A stretch of DNA of 64,000 bases from Neocallimastix lanati (nom. inval.) (GCA_016946835.1 JACVTC010000051.1:1022501-1086500); one strand, 5' to 3'. Positions 46,817 through 64,000 are shown, counted from the first letter of the stretch. The notes: generated by a model not told the origin, from the letters alone. Translations and numbers: made by a program.

Positions 46817-47288
46817 TTATTCTGATAATATTAATTAGATATAGAAAGACATTTTTATTTTTATTATTATTATTATTTTTTTTTTTTAAAAAAAAAAAAT
46901 AAATAAATAAAAAATAAAAGTTATTAGTTAGTAACAATAGCATTAAATAAAACATTTAAAATATAATTAAATAAAAATTTATATATATATATATATTAAA
47001 AAAATTAGGAATAGTCATAATAATAATAAAAAGAAAATTACATATAAAAAAAAATGCAATAATTAAAAAAATAAAATAGATTAAAACAAATAAGAAAAAT
47101 CAATAAAAAATAAAATAATTAAATAATTTTAGAAAATGATTATTAAAATATATAATAAAATATACAATCATAAAATAAAATTAAATAAAATTAAATAAAA
47201 TTAAATAAAATTAAAAATAAATAATTAAAATATAAAATAATTAAAAATAATAAAAATAAAATGATAAATAAATAAAATAAAAGAAAAG

Positions 47289-47341
<53 letters not shown>

Positions 47342-47914
47342 AATACTTGTTTTTTCTTATAATTAATTAATATTTTATAACAAAAATAAGATTTATTATT
47401 GTAATATGAAATTTATTTAAAAGATCTAAAAATATATAAAAAACTATATATAATAGTTATAGTAAGGAATTTAGTGTTTATAATTATGTGTTAACTTTAT
47501 TAATATATTTTATGATGTTAAATATTGTAGTTTTGTGTTAAATTATATTGTACATTATACTACATCATTAAATGTAAAGTATTTTTATTGTATTATGTAG
47601 TGCAAAGTTGAATGCTACCAATAATATTAGATATTATTATAGAAAAATGACTATAAATAATATGTAATGACATATTTTTAAATGCAAAAGCAATTAAAAT
47701 AAATAAATAGACATATAATAAAATATAATTATCATTTTTGATTTAAGTGTCTCATTTACTCAATAATTCAACAATTTTTAATATCAAAATTCAATGTATT
47801 AAATATTAAACATTTATTAAATATTAAAATGTAGAAATATTAATAGTCACATTAAAATGTTTAAATCAGAAAAATCAACAACCATAAGTAGTTCTTTAAA
47901 AATTTTAAGATGGT
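46817..47914. other. Spacer, no gene seen
   Basis: A/T-only DNA with (AAATT)n and an A run followed by TA dinucleotides at 47290-47337. From about 47510 the composition changes slightly and could be the decayed 5' region or LTR of the gag remnant that follows. No repeat pair was found to prove an LTR. Confidence 0.5.
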
Positions 47915-48400
47915 CAACAAAAACAACAACACAACAATGAATAATGCTACTGCGGAAGTAGAACTTCTAAATATTCAAACAAATACAATTAATAAATTTC
48001 ATATTCAAAATTTAAAATTACAAATGAAAACTTTCACAAATGGTATTCAGATTTGAAATTATTCATCGATTCCGAAGAATTAGGTGATTATGTATCAAAG
48101 AATATTAAATATATAATTACCAATAACGAAAAAAAAAAAAGTATGATAATCCCGTCAGGATTTAAATATTGAACAGTCTCAACGAATATACAAAAAGTCA
48201 CATTAAATAATTTCACAAATGTATATTTAATGATAAATGAATTAAATGAAAAATTTTTCAGAAACAGGCCTATCCAAACTATTTTAAATAGAAATGAAAA
48301 TAAAGAAATTGAAAATTGAAAATGATGACATTAAGATGTATTTAAATGATTTTAACTCCTTATTTACTATAATAATAAGGAAAAATTACAGAATAAGCCA
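47915..48400 (+). pseudogene. Degraded Copia-like gag remnant
   Basis: Begins near NNATAEVELLNIQTNTINKF and, after one frame change, reads NENFHKWYSDLKLFIDSEEL and GDYVSKN. Hydrophobic/aromatic spacing of this NFxxWxxxLxxxL kind is typical of Copia-type gag N-terminal domains. Several stops and a homopolymer A run follow, with further gag-like scraps (QSQRIYKKSH, KIENDDIKMYLNDFNSLF). No protease, integrase or RT is attached, and a T run of about 34 interrupts the region at 48420. The assignment rests on pattern only. Confidence 0.45.
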
Positions 48401-48416
48401 GAACTGAGTGAAGAAA

Positions 48417-48458
<42 letters not shown>

Positions 48459-48718
48459 ATTGTGAACTTTAAACTTATTTATTTATATATTTATTCAATT
48501 ATTAGTCACACAAATATTTTTTTATAAAAAAAATTGAAGTAGTCTCTAGTTTTCTCAAATTCATTTTCTTATAAGTCTTAGCCTTAATTGATTTTCCTGT
48601 CATATCTTTATCCTAGTAAAAGTTTATAATTTTTTTAATGGGGTGAGGGTGGGGGATTTATCTAACTTATGGGCTCAAATTTTACTTCCTTTATCTCATG
48701 CATGACGTCTACAATGTG

Positions 48719-48747
48719 ATATCTCTCTAAGTAAAACAGAGAGATAT
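48719..48747. other. Perfect 10-bp inverted repeat (hairpin)
   Basis: ATATCTCTCT, a 9-base spacer AAGTAAAAC, then AGAGAGATAT. It lies in unusually mixed-composition DNA about 60 bp after a G-run cluster (48640-48655). Function unknown; it may be part of a decayed element. Confidence 0.8.
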
Positions 48748-48779
48748 AATACAATTCGATTTTTTCCATTTTTTAAAAC

Positions 48780-49535
48780 ACATTACCTGAGCAAATGCAC
48801 ATTTCACGGAAAGAGGAGGAATGTTAAGTTCTTCAGAAACACACTATAGTTTTGTAAAACTATTTGTATTAGAAAATCCTTCAATCCAGTATAATCCTGA
48901 ATTAACTAGTTTCTATGTACTTCTCTTTCTTTCTTTGCTTGATCCAAATAGAGATACATCATACGAAATTTATCAAATCATTATAGCAGAAAATTTCATT
49001 CGTTTATAAGTGTTTATTAGGGAAAAGAATATGAAGATTTTAAAAAAATCCTTTTATGGAGAAAAGAGCTTTTATAATTTTATATTCATTCTCTGTATGA
49101 TCAGTTTCAGTTCTAAATCATTTGAAAAATTATTTAATTCATTAACCATCCTTATCTTATTTAATAATAAATCTTATATACTGGAATAATCAATTAATTC
49201 AAATAATTTATAATGTGACAACACACATGGTTTAAATTAAATATTTTTAATATAATAAAGTATATTAATAGGGTACACCTTGGTAGGTATTGTAATTCGT
49301 TTTAGGTAGCTCTTGTCTTGAAAGGTATGGTTATTGTTATTAAGGAATTTTGAAACTTCCCATGTACTACTAAACTTGTGCATTTATTAATACCAAATTT
49401 CATTTCATTGTTCCTAGCCCACTCACTGGCTAATTTTAACAATTTCTTAAGTTGAGACCTTGTTGGAACACATAACACAATGTCATCTGCAATGTGACCT
49501 CCACAACAGCGTTTATCACCAATAGTTATTCCATA
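48780..49535 (-). mobile_element. Old decayed LINE fragment (copy D)
   Basis: Minus strand. 49535-49290 reads YGITIGDKRCCGGHIADDIV, then LKKLLKLASEWARNNEMKFG, aligning with the RT catalytic region of copy A (YGVNIGRKKCCGGLFADDVV). After a gap, 49015-48780 reads SYDVSLFGSSKERK, LVNSGLYWIEGFSNTN and EELNIPPLSVKCAFAQ, aligning with the region after the RT (YYSPLLGSNKSR, INTGLFWCIGSFSKN, DLSIPPIAGVCAAL). Many stops and low identity mark it as the oldest copy. The catalytic motif is IADD here. Confidence 0.8.
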
Positions 49536-50889
49536 TTTTTTTTTTTTGATTTAGAGAAAACTTTATTTAATTTATAATAATAATAATAAAATTACATGAT
49601 TTTAATGAAAAAAAAAATAAAATACATGAAATAAAATATTATATATTATAAAATTATAAAAGTGCGTTAGAGGGAATAGCTTCTAACTTTTCTCGTTCAT
49701 CGATGGTAACACCACATTCATTATTGCGAGTAATAATTTCAGTATTAGTGTTATCAAACGAATCTGTATCAGATCTTTCACCTGGAGGTGAAATCCATGC
49801 CTTATCATTTCGACGTCGACGCTCTCGGCAACGGTAGATTCAATAGATTCAACGGAATACCATTTCATCATCAATCTAAAAGATCGACAAATTAATGGTA
49901 TTATGTTTGTTAGAAACTCCACAATTCCCACAAAATACGGAACAGTCGACGAAGTTGAACTTTGTTTAAAAATATTGCCAACTAATTGTCTTTGTTCCTC
50001 ATCATTAACTTTAATTTTTTCATATATTGAATGCCCGCCAAGAAGAGCACTCAATATAAAATAATAAATATTATTATCTTAATCCTTTTCTGAATCTAAA
50101 GAAACATCCAAAGATTTTTGCTCAATTATCATAGCAAACTTCAAAAAGAGATCTTTAATAATAAATTTGGAATTTCTCCATGTACAAAAGCATTTTATTT
50201 GAAAAGAAGCACAAAAGCCAGCAATTGGAAATACTTGAAAATCACAAGATAAGACATAAACACTAACCGTTGAGTTCCTTTTAATATAATTTTTACATTT
50301 TTTCTTCTTTTCAATGTTAAGATAATTTTCCTTGTTCGAGGAGTCAGAATCAATACACCATAACAATGCTGTGTTAATTAAAGATTGTACATTCTTAGAA
50401 TTGTTTTTGTTTGATCCTAAAAGTGGAGCAAAATATAATGCTTTGCTAATAATATATGATTGAATAATAGTTCTTTTAAAAGTTATGGAACTTTATTGCT
50501 GGATAAAAAACTCGAGAATGAAAATAAGGATTTTCTAACTTTAATATTCATATAGGTGATAATAGGTTCAAGGGAAAGATCATTATTGAAGGGGATACCT
50601 AAGTAAATATACACAGATGCTTTAGGGATAGAATACATACCAAGGTGAAATGTAGGTTCTTCATAACTAGGATATGAAGCAAAATTTAAGGGTTTAATAA
50701 CCATTGTAGCACATTTATTGATACCAAAAGACATTTCATTTTTATTAGCCCAACAAAAACATGACGGAGTAGAGCCTTCATTTTTCTTTCACTAGACTCT
50801 ATGAGAACAATATCATCAGCAAAAAGACCACCACAACATTTTTTATTACCAATACTAACACCATATTTATCACAATTGTTTAAAATATA
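49536..50889 (-). mobile_element. 5'-truncated LINE fragment (copy C), several frame breaks
   Basis: Minus strand. The T run 49536-49547 is its poly(A) tail, and the 3' UTR differs from copies A and B. Reading from 50889: ILNNCDKYGVSIGNKKCCGG with FADD, then MSFGINKCATMVIKPLNF, FHLGMYSIPKA, IYLGIPFNNDLSLEP, then the C-terminal region to about 49683. It is clearly diverged from copy A, and the zinc-knuckle region seems deleted. Frame changes occur near 50485, 50370 and 50060. The flanks TAGTTATTCCATA (49523-49535) and TAGTTACCATA (about 50896) could be a decayed target duplication. It abuts copy D, so it may have inserted into it. Confidence 0.82.
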
Positions 50890-51113
50890 ATATTAGTTAC
50901 CATAAATTTTATAATAATAATAATTCTAAGTAATAAAATGAAAAATTTTAAAAGTAATTAAGATTTATGATGTGAAATGAAATCATTTCTTCCAAATAAA
51001 GATTAATAATATAAAAATAAAACTTTTAACATTATTTATTATTTATTTATTTATTATTTATTTATTTATTATTTATTTATTTATTTATTATTATTTATTT
51101 ATTTATTTATTTA

Positions 51114-52553
51114 TTTTTTTTTTTTTTTTATAGACAGGGAAGAGAATACACTTCCAAAACTTTATTAAATTTTATTTTAAAAAATACATTTAGGTGAAAA
51201 GTACATTTGAAATTAAAAATAAAAAATTAAAAAATAAAAAAATAAAAAAGCTCGAAAATACTATGTATTTCGGCAAGTTGTACTATGCGGGAATTTTTCC
51301 CTTCCTAACAAATAAAAAAGAAATAAAACCTAGAAGTAACATCTTTAAAATAGATAGTGTGGTGTCCACTAAACTCTCCCCGGATTCATCATTTATTGAA
51401 CTACTAGGGCAAGATTCATCCTTCGTAGAAATAGATGCTGATCCTGTATTATCATTATGCCTTATCAGTACGACGTCGACGCTCTTGGATAAGTTTGGTA
51501 TTTTGCAATACCTATCAAATAATAGCTCAAACGAACTACTTATGATAGGTATTGCACTTGTTAAGAATTCCACCAAGCCCACAATTTTTGGAACAGGTGA
51601 CTCAGATGAACCTATGAAAAGTAGTTCATTTAATTGTCTCTGTTCCCCACTATCGAAATATAGCTCATTTAAAACTAAAGTCCCACCAAGAAGGAACACG
51701 TATATATAATGATTGATATAATCTTCAAAATTAGAAATAGAGTCATAGGAAGAAAGAGGATTAAACGCTCTAATCTTCCTAAGGAATAAAACATAGAGAT
51801 CATCGATGAAATTTAAAGAATTCCATCTAAAAGATGCAAGAGCATCGCATTCAAAAATCCAATGTTCAAAAGATTGTTTATCTTCGCCACAATAGGGGCA
51901 AGACTTGGGACAATCTTCTGAAACTCTACCCATTCTAATAGCAATAGTAGTATTGTATTTATAACCACAGCGTAAACGTATAATCCACGAAAACCCTAAG
52001 TTGAATTTGGGATATTTTAAGCTAAGCATAATTATAGCTTTATTGTTTGAGAACTTATTACAATCGTAATTTTGACCTTTAATACCTTGAAATTTGGCAA
52101 TTGATTTCCAGTAACGTTCTAAAATATCGTCATATTTTTCACATTTATATTTTTTGATTTTTTTAATACAGTGTTCCAGATTCTTTAGTCCAGGAATAAT
52201 AATGCATTTTGGGAATAGATTTAATAAGATCCTTTATAATACAGTTTGATTTACTCCATTTTTCAAATAATTTAATCTGTAAGGCTGCGCAGACACCAGC
52301 AATAGGAGGAATGCTTAGATCTCGAGATAAAGCATAAGTACTCATAGTAGAATTATGTCTAATATAGTCATTGTCTTCTGAACTTGTTTTACCATTTTTA
52401 GAAAATGAGCCGATACACCAAAATAGACCAGTATTAATTAATGTTTGAATTATGGCCGTTCTAGATTTGTTTGAACCAAGTAAAGGAGAATAACAAATTA
52501 CTTTACTAATAACAAAAGATTGAAGAACTTTTTTTCTTGTATGCAATAGGGAT
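51114..52553 (-). mobile_element. 5'-truncated LINE fragment (copy B), near-identical to A
   Basis: Minus strand. The poly(A) tail is the T run at 51114-51129, followed by the same CCCTGTCT-type 3' end as copy A. It covers the last 1.4 kb of the family: the run of seven A, the C-terminal domain (INTGLFWCIGSFSKNGKTSS, CPYCGE-x10-HWIFEC) and the 3' UTR. It differs from copy A at only scattered bases. The open frame 52546-52163 is broken near 52163, where copy A reads on, by a one-base loss in an A-rich stretch, and resumes at about 52029-51283. ATTTATTTATTTATTTA-like DNA on both sides may be the target duplication, but is too simple to prove it. Confidence 0.9.
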
Positions 52554-53301
52554 TTATTTATTTATTTAATTCCATTGTCAAGAAAGAAATATATCAATAA
52601 AGATCAAACTAACAGATAACAAAATAGGTACTTTCCATATAATTTCAAATTAAAAAAAAAATAAAAAATAAAAAATTAAAAAATTAAACTATTAATAGGT
52701 TTTTAATTAAAAAAATAATATATAAAAAAAAAATAATATGATAATAGCTTTAATCTTAATTTTCTAAAATATCATTTTATATATTTAATTTCATTAAGAT
52801 ATTTATAAATGGACCATACACAAAATTTTTATTTAAAGGTTATTTATATTATTTTATTAAATAATATATTTATTTATTTTTTTTCTAATATAAATGTATG
52901 TATTTTTACTAATCTTTTATATATACTTATTTAAATAAATAATTTAATTGAAATTATTTAAATAATTAAAATATTTTATAAATAAATTAAACAAAAATAA
53001 TATACTATTATACTTTTATTATTTTATTATATTTATGTTTTTAGACTTTCTTATTTTATTATAAAATTATGATCGAATTATATTATTTTGTTAAAATATG
53101 TTTCTCTTTTAATTAGATTATTTATAGTTCATTTTTAAATTATTTGTTAAACTAATTTATTATAAATTTAAGTGTAATCAAGTATTTTATTATTATATTT
53201 ATTACACTATTATTTTATTATATATTTATTGATAATTTTTATTGGATATATCATTATCTGTGTATATTAACATTTGTTAATATAAATCTGACACATTTCC
53301 C
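52554..53301. other. Spacer, no gene seen
   Basis: A/T-only DNA between LINE copy B and the 3' end of the MetAP2 gene. No coding signal. Confidence 0.6.
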
Positions 53302-55531
<2,230 letters not shown>

Positions 55532-56145
55532 TTTTACTAATAATTAAATTAAAAATGAAATGATGATTAATTTTTTTTGAAAAAATTTATTTTATATTAA
55601 AAAAATTTTTAAATTTTATTAATAATGTAACGTAAAATTATTAATTAGTAATACATTATTGATTGGATTGAAAATCCGATTTTAAATATGATTTTGTACA
55701 TGTATACAATCCTTCTTATTTATTCCTTTAAAAGAATTTTTAAAATTTTATTTGTAAAATTATATAAAACGAATTTTTTTTATTTAGTTTGTGGTTGATG
55801 AAAATGATAAAATATTAGAAATGAAAAAATTAATATATAATATTATTATTACATAAATAATATATTTTTAATATAATAAATATAATAATTAATATAATAA
55901 TAATTAATAGTTAGTAATTAATAATTTGTAAAAATTATTAATAATTAAATAAATAATAAATAATAAAAATAATTTCATAAAATATTTAATAATACAAATA
56001 TACAAATAATACTAAAATAAAGTAATAAATAAACACAACATAAAAGTAAAAATAAAAAGAAAAATAGAAAATTAAAAGATAATATTAATAATAAAATTGG
56101 AAATAAAGAATAGAATAAAAACATAAATAAATATTTAAAATAGAG
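55532..56145. other. Divergent promoter region, nothing specific seen
   Basis: About 600 bp of A/T-only DNA between the divergently arranged MetAP2 and DPM2 genes, so presumably both promoters. No coding signal. Confidence 0.6.
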
Positions 56146-56672
56146 ATGGTATTTTAGTTTGTTTTATATTATAAAAAATATATATTTATTATATATAAAC
56201 ATTGATATTAAAATTGCAAATATAATATTAATTGTTAAATTTTAATTAATTTCATAGGAAACAAAAACTGGTGGCAGTGTTTTTTTAATTTGTTCAATTA
56301 TTTTTTTCATATATTATACATTATGGGTTATAATATTGGTATATATATTTTAATAAATTTATTGATTAGATATTCATAATAATAAGAGATAATAAATACT
56401 TTAAAATAAATAATTTAATATTTATAATTGTATTTATACATATAAAAAATAAAATAAAATAATAGAAAAAAAAAAAAAATCTAATAATTATATTTAATAA
56501 AATATATTTATCATAATAGCCATTTGTCGATGAAGGACATATTATGAAATCATTTTTCCCAAGTTATGAATGGGCAATTGGTGTACCAGTTGTTTGTATT
56601 ATTGTTGGTGCTACAATTGTTTTTGTCTTTATAAGTTTAGTTATGATAACTTCTGATGTAAAAGAAAATTAA
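56146..56672 (+). CDS. DPM2: DPM2, small subunit of dolichol-phosphate mannose synthase
   Basis: ER membrane subunit that stabilises and activates dolichol-phosphate-mannose synthase (family knowledge). Predicted as 78 aa from three exons: 56146-56148 (ATG only), 56258-56338 and 56520-56672. Two membrane helices are seen: GSVFLICSIIFFIYYTLWV and WAIGVPVVCIIVGATIVFVF, joined by PFVDEGHIMKSFFPSY. This matches animal DPM2 in length, in the YYTxWVIxLPF motif across the exon junction and in spacing. The start exon is inferred: exon 2 begins after an in-frame TAG and lacks Met, and the nearest ATG followed by a GT donor that gives phase 0 is at 56146. A longer or different first exon further upstream remains possible. 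Confidence 0.82.
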
Positions 56673-57073
56673 AAACTATCAAAAAATATCAATTTAATCA
56701 ATGAAGATATCCGATAATATCTATCAAAATATTTAATATATTCTTATTAAAATATATAACAATTATTATACCCAATATGAATTAATACTAAATTAATATT
56801 TTAATCTTTTGATTTTATTTAATAATATTATTTATTTAAATTTTAATTTATAATAAAATTCACATATATTATTATTGCAATATCAAGGCTTAAATTTAAT
56901 AATTATACAATTATAAATATTAAATAAATAATCAAATAAAAATGATAGAAAATAAAAAAATAATTAATAGAGAAAATAATAAAATGAAAATAAGAATAAA
57001 ATAAAATTTCAATATACTATTATTAAAATTATTATTATTATTATCATTGTCATTATTATTTTATTTATTGAAA

Positions 57074-57150
<77 letters not shown>

Positions 57151-57273
57151 CTATATTAAATAATTTTTTATATAAATTAAAATTTTATAATAGACATAAC
57201 TATTTTTTTTAACAAAAAAAAAAAAAAAAAAAAAAAAAAGATTTTTTGAATTTATCTTTTTTTTCTTATTAAA
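56673..57273. other. Convergent spacer with ATT array
   Basis: A/T-only DNA between convergent gene ends, with about 24 ATT units at 57076-57149 and an A run at 57214-57239. No coding signal. Confidence 0.6.
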
Positions 57274-57548
57274 TTATTTATTTTTTTTTTTACTGAATTT
57301 TGATTTATACAGTTTTTTTAAGGAACATTCCTCTGTTTTTGTTTTATAGTCCATTTTAATTTTAGGACAAGGAAAACCCATATTTATATTATTTTTCATA
57401 CGAATACTATTTGAATATTTTATTGATTCTGTTCTTGAATTCATATAATTTCCTAATTTATCACGATCATTTAATTTTACTGGTGTTAGAATTAATGCGT
57501 TTTCTAAATTAAGATTATTAGAACTGTCTCCTGTCATTATCATCATCA

Positions 57549-57582
<34 letters not shown>

Positions 57583-60573
57583 TAATACTGGGTGTGCAGA
57601 GTGACATCTTTGTAGACTTCTGGGTTTGTCCATATGATTATTAGATGATGTAATCGGTATATTAATGGTAGATTGACTTAATGAACGCTTTTGACGGAAT
57701 GGTTTACCTGATTTGTTTTGTTCTTTTATTGAATGAACTTTATTAGTATCTTTTGATGTGCTATTTTTTTTATATTTAGTAAAATTATTATTAGAGGAAG
57801 AGGAAGCCTTTGCAGTTTCATTGAAATCATTAATGATATGATCCCATTTTTCTCGTAGTATAGACGTCGATTTACAACGATGGATAATTTCCTTTTCTTT
57901 AACAGAAGGTGTTATAGAATGAATTGATCTTTGTTGTGAATTGATGTTTGTTTTTCCAGAGATTATTTTTTTAGTTTTATCAATTTCATAGGTGTCATCA
58001 TTCAAATTAGATGAATCTAAAGTAAAGCAACTTCCTTTTTTAATTTTTTGTATCTCAGTATTTTTATTAAAATCTGAAATTTTTTTTCCTATTTGAAATA
58101 TTTTATTTTCCATTAATAATCTCGAATTTTGGAATTCATTTGTATTTTCATCTTGAGATTCTTTAAATGATAACAAATTATGAAAAGAGGAGGAAATAGA
58201 TAAAGATAATGAATTATTATAATAGTTTGTAGGAACCTTGTATTTTTCTATTTTAGAATTTTTATCAGTTACACTATCAATAATATTGTCTTTAAATTTT
58301 TTATATTCTTTTTCATTTAATATATTTTTTGAACAATTAGAATTATGAGGTTGGTCATATTTTATTGGACATGTTAATTTTTCCTTTTCTCCTTTACTAT
58401 TATTGTCATCTTTTCCATGTTTATCCTTAAGGAAATAATCTATTTTTCTTTCTGATTCATCATCTATTAGTACAATGGGTATTTCATTTACTTTACCAAT
58501 TTCATTTTCATTTTCATTTCTATATACGTTATTATTATCTTTTTTATTAATAATTTTAACTTCTTCTTTTTTAGTTGTTGGTATTTCCATAAAGCATGTA
58601 CTTTTATTTATGATACTAATGGTATTACTGAAATTATTCTTATCATTATCGACTTTACTTTCATCTTTATTTTTATTTAGTTCCTCATTATCGTCAATAT
58701 CAATATCAATTGTTATAATGTCTTCGATATCATCATTATTTGAAGTACCATATTTGTTGCCTTCATTGTCACTATTAATGATATTATTATTTTCAGATAC
58801 ATCATGATTGTTACAATTTTCGTTATTATTCATTAAAGGTTTTAAATTCATAATATCTTTACCGATAAGAATACTTGATGAAATATCATTATTATTAATT
58901 TTTTTCTCACTATTATTATTACCAACATTAATATTTGATAAAATTTTGATATTATTATTTTCTTTTTTGTTATTATTAATATTTGTCTTGTTTGAAATAT
59001 AATCACTACTTTTTGATATCATTTTATTTATTGTTTTATTTTCTCTATTATTTATAATAGTAGTAATATTACTAAGACTTTTCGTTTTTAACTTATTATT
59101 AACAATATTTTTATTATTATTATTATTATTATTATTACTGTTGTTGTTGTTGTCACTGTTATTATTATCATAATTACTAATATTATTATTAGATATTGCT
59201 ATTGATTTTATACTATGATTACTTGATAAAATATTATATTCATTATTATCAATATTTTCATTAATATTAACATCATCATTATTAACAGTAGTAGTGCTAC
59301 CATTTTGGGTACTTTTTATTTCGTTTTCTTCATAAATTTGTGAGGTATTATTAAGTGATATATTATTATCTCCATTTAAATCGTTTAGAGTATTATTACT
59401 AATATTGGTGCCGTTATTACAATCATTAATATTATTACTACTATCATTATTATTACTAGTATAACTAGGTAAATTAGCTATTTGGCTTGAATTCATTAAC
59501 TCATGATATTTTTTCTTTAATTTTTCTGTATATTTTTTACGAGAATGATAGGAAAGCGATGTAACATCAAGATATTCATTATCACTTACACTACTTGAGC
59601 TATTATTATCTTCAGAATCTTTAAACCTATTTAGGAAAGCTTTAGCTTTATATGTTTCTTTTAGTTCTTTAAGAGATTTTTCCTTTTTTGAAGACAAAGA
59701 ATTTTTATTACTTGTATTGGCTGATGTTTCTGTTAATTTTGGAGATTTATTTACTAATTTTGGAGATGAATTAACTGATGAATCCTTTTTATTTTGAATT
59801 GCCATGGAATGTTCATTATTTGTAAGTAAGTTTATACCCGGCAAAGCATGATTTTTATTGATAATTACTTCTTTCTCTGGCTCAGTTGGTTTTAATTTTT
59901 CATTAATTGAATTATTAAATTCATTATTAAATTTATTAATAGATTCATTAAGAGATTCATTAAGAGATTCATTAATAGATTCGTTAATAGATTCATTGAT
60001 AGATCTATTGATGGATTCATTGAGAGAAAAATTACTAGAATTATTATCACTTTTAGTAATTGTTTCATTACTATTCTTTGATTTTTCTATACTTAAAGAT
60101 TTATTTTTTTCTTTTTCTGATTCTCTAACATTTAATTTATTTTTTATTCCAATAACATTTAATTCTTCTAAATTAAGAGTATTATTTGTAATTGAATTAT
60201 GTATATCTTTAACTACACTGGTTTGATTTTCGAATTCATTCTTAATTGCATTAATAATACGTTCACCATTAAATATTATAAAATTAATAAGAATATATTT
60301 TTCATCTGAAGAAAATAGATTCAAATCTTCAAAATTTAAGATATTATCAATAGATATTCTGTTATTGACATTAATATTACGATTACTATAGAAAGTATCA
60401 TCATTTAAATAATTTTTGAAAATAGTATCTATAAAATTAAAATTATATTTATCTATAACAGAAGTATTATTAATATACTTTTTTTTTGTTATTTTTAATT
60501 CTTCGATACATGATTCAATTAATTCCCTTATCATATTTGTAACTTTAGAAAATTTTTGAAATTTATTTAACAT
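57274..60573 (-). CDS. Asn/Ser-rich protein of unknown function, 1099 aa
   Basis: A single uninterrupted frame from the Met at 60573 to the stop at 57274, the longest intronless stretch in the window. The N-terminal 110 residues are the only well-structured part: helical, with NMIRELIESCIEELKITKKK and ILINFIIFNGERIINAI. A short tandem repeat of SINE/SLNE units follows, around residues 190-217 (12-bp DNA repeat at 59930-60025), then long Asn, Ser and Lys/Glu tracts. The end is basic (KKLYKSKFSKKKNK). No catalytic motif, signal peptide or membrane helix was seen. The regular codon composition and the absence of stops over 3.3 kb of A/T-rich DNA make it a real gene. It could be a regulatory or scaffold protein; I cannot place it. 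Confidence 0.8.
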
Positions 60574-60744
60574 ATTTCTAAAATATTTATATATATGTAT
60601 ATAATGTTATATAGATTTAAATTATATTTATATTTTTATTTATTTTGTATTATTTTGTATTATATAATAAATAAATAAATAAAAAATTATTAATAAATAT
60701 GATTTCTTTTATATATAATATAATATATATTACATTTAAATAAA

Positions 60745-60792
<48 letters not shown>

Positions 60793-60824
60793 GAAATAAA
60801 ATAAAATATTATATATAATATATT
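60574..60824. other. Short spacer with A run
   Basis: Only about 250 bp separate the 5' end of the Asn-rich gene from the 3' end of the next minus-strand gene. It contains an A run of about 30 (60749-60778) and TA tracts. Confidence 0.6.

Positions 60825-64000
<3,176 letters not shown>

Noticed and set aside
48821-49009. 62-codon plus-strand frame
   Set aside because: The minus strand here aligns with the LINE region after the RT, so this is antisense to old copy D.
57858-60226. Ser/Leu-rich plus-strand frames opposite the Asn-rich gene (e.g. 58475-58807, 59858-60226)
   Set aside because: They mirror Asn/Ser/Glu codons of the long minus-strand frame and carry no independent signal.

Overview
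The window looks like nuclear DNA from an extremely AT-rich, intron-rich eukaryote. Intergenic DNA and introns are almost pure A/T, full of homopolymers and ATT, TTTA and AAAAT arrays, while exons are only moderately AT-rich. Introns are short, GT-AG, and numerous (up to 15 per gene). Together with Asn-rich proteins, fungal-type gene architecture and LINE/Mutator/Copia debris, this fits an anaerobic gut fungus (Neocallimastigomycota: Piromyces, Neocallimastix, Anaeromyces and relatives). That assignment is an inference. A dictyostelid is the main alternative, but the intron density argues against it.

Ten genes could be rebuilt exon by exon or recognised, and two more are present but unrecognised or only partly recognised. 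Left to right: (+) 6-phosphofructo-2-kinase/fructose-2,6-bisphosphatase (3.8-6.9 kb); a 5'-truncated LINE with a 14-bp target-site duplication (7.6-11.2 kb); (-) proteasome beta-5 subunit (13.1-14.8 kb); (+) ERGIC-53-like L-type lectin cargo receptor (16.8-20.0 kb); (+) ZGPAT-like CCCH/Tudor/G-patch protein (20.6-22.5 kb); (-) a RING-finger protein of unknown role (23.1-27.1 kb); (-) HGH1, the eEF2-folding chaperone (28.3-30.7 kb); a foldback/MITE-like element and minisatellites (30.9-33.7 kb); (-) CLU1/CLUH (34.3-40.1 kb); degraded transposon debris (40.5-42.3 kb); (+) coatomer delta subunit (43.1-46.8 kb); a transposon graveyard with a Copia-like gag remnant and three LINE fragments (47.9-52.6 kb); (-) methionine aminopeptidase 2 (53.3-55.5 kb); (+) DPM2 (56.1-56.7 kb); (-) a 1099-residue Asn-rich protein (57.3-60.6 kb); and (-) a coiled-coil protein (60.8-63.4 kb).

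The genes are housekeeping and not an operon or cluster: glycolytic control, proteasome, ER/Golgi traffic (lectin receptor, delta-COP), ER mannosylation (DPM2), protein maturation (MetAP2, HGH1) and mRNA/organelle handling (CLU). No prokaryotic system, CRISPR array, rRNA or tRNA was seen.

The points most worth a second look are: two genes whose first coding exon appears to be the bare ATG; a LINE subfamily carrying the same +1 frameshift in two copies; a minisatellite family shared by a foldback element, a proteasome intron and a free array; a prion-like Gly/Asn/Tyr insert in delta-COP; a shrunken CCCH finger in ZGPAT; and the unplaced RING protein with a duplicated N-terminal module.
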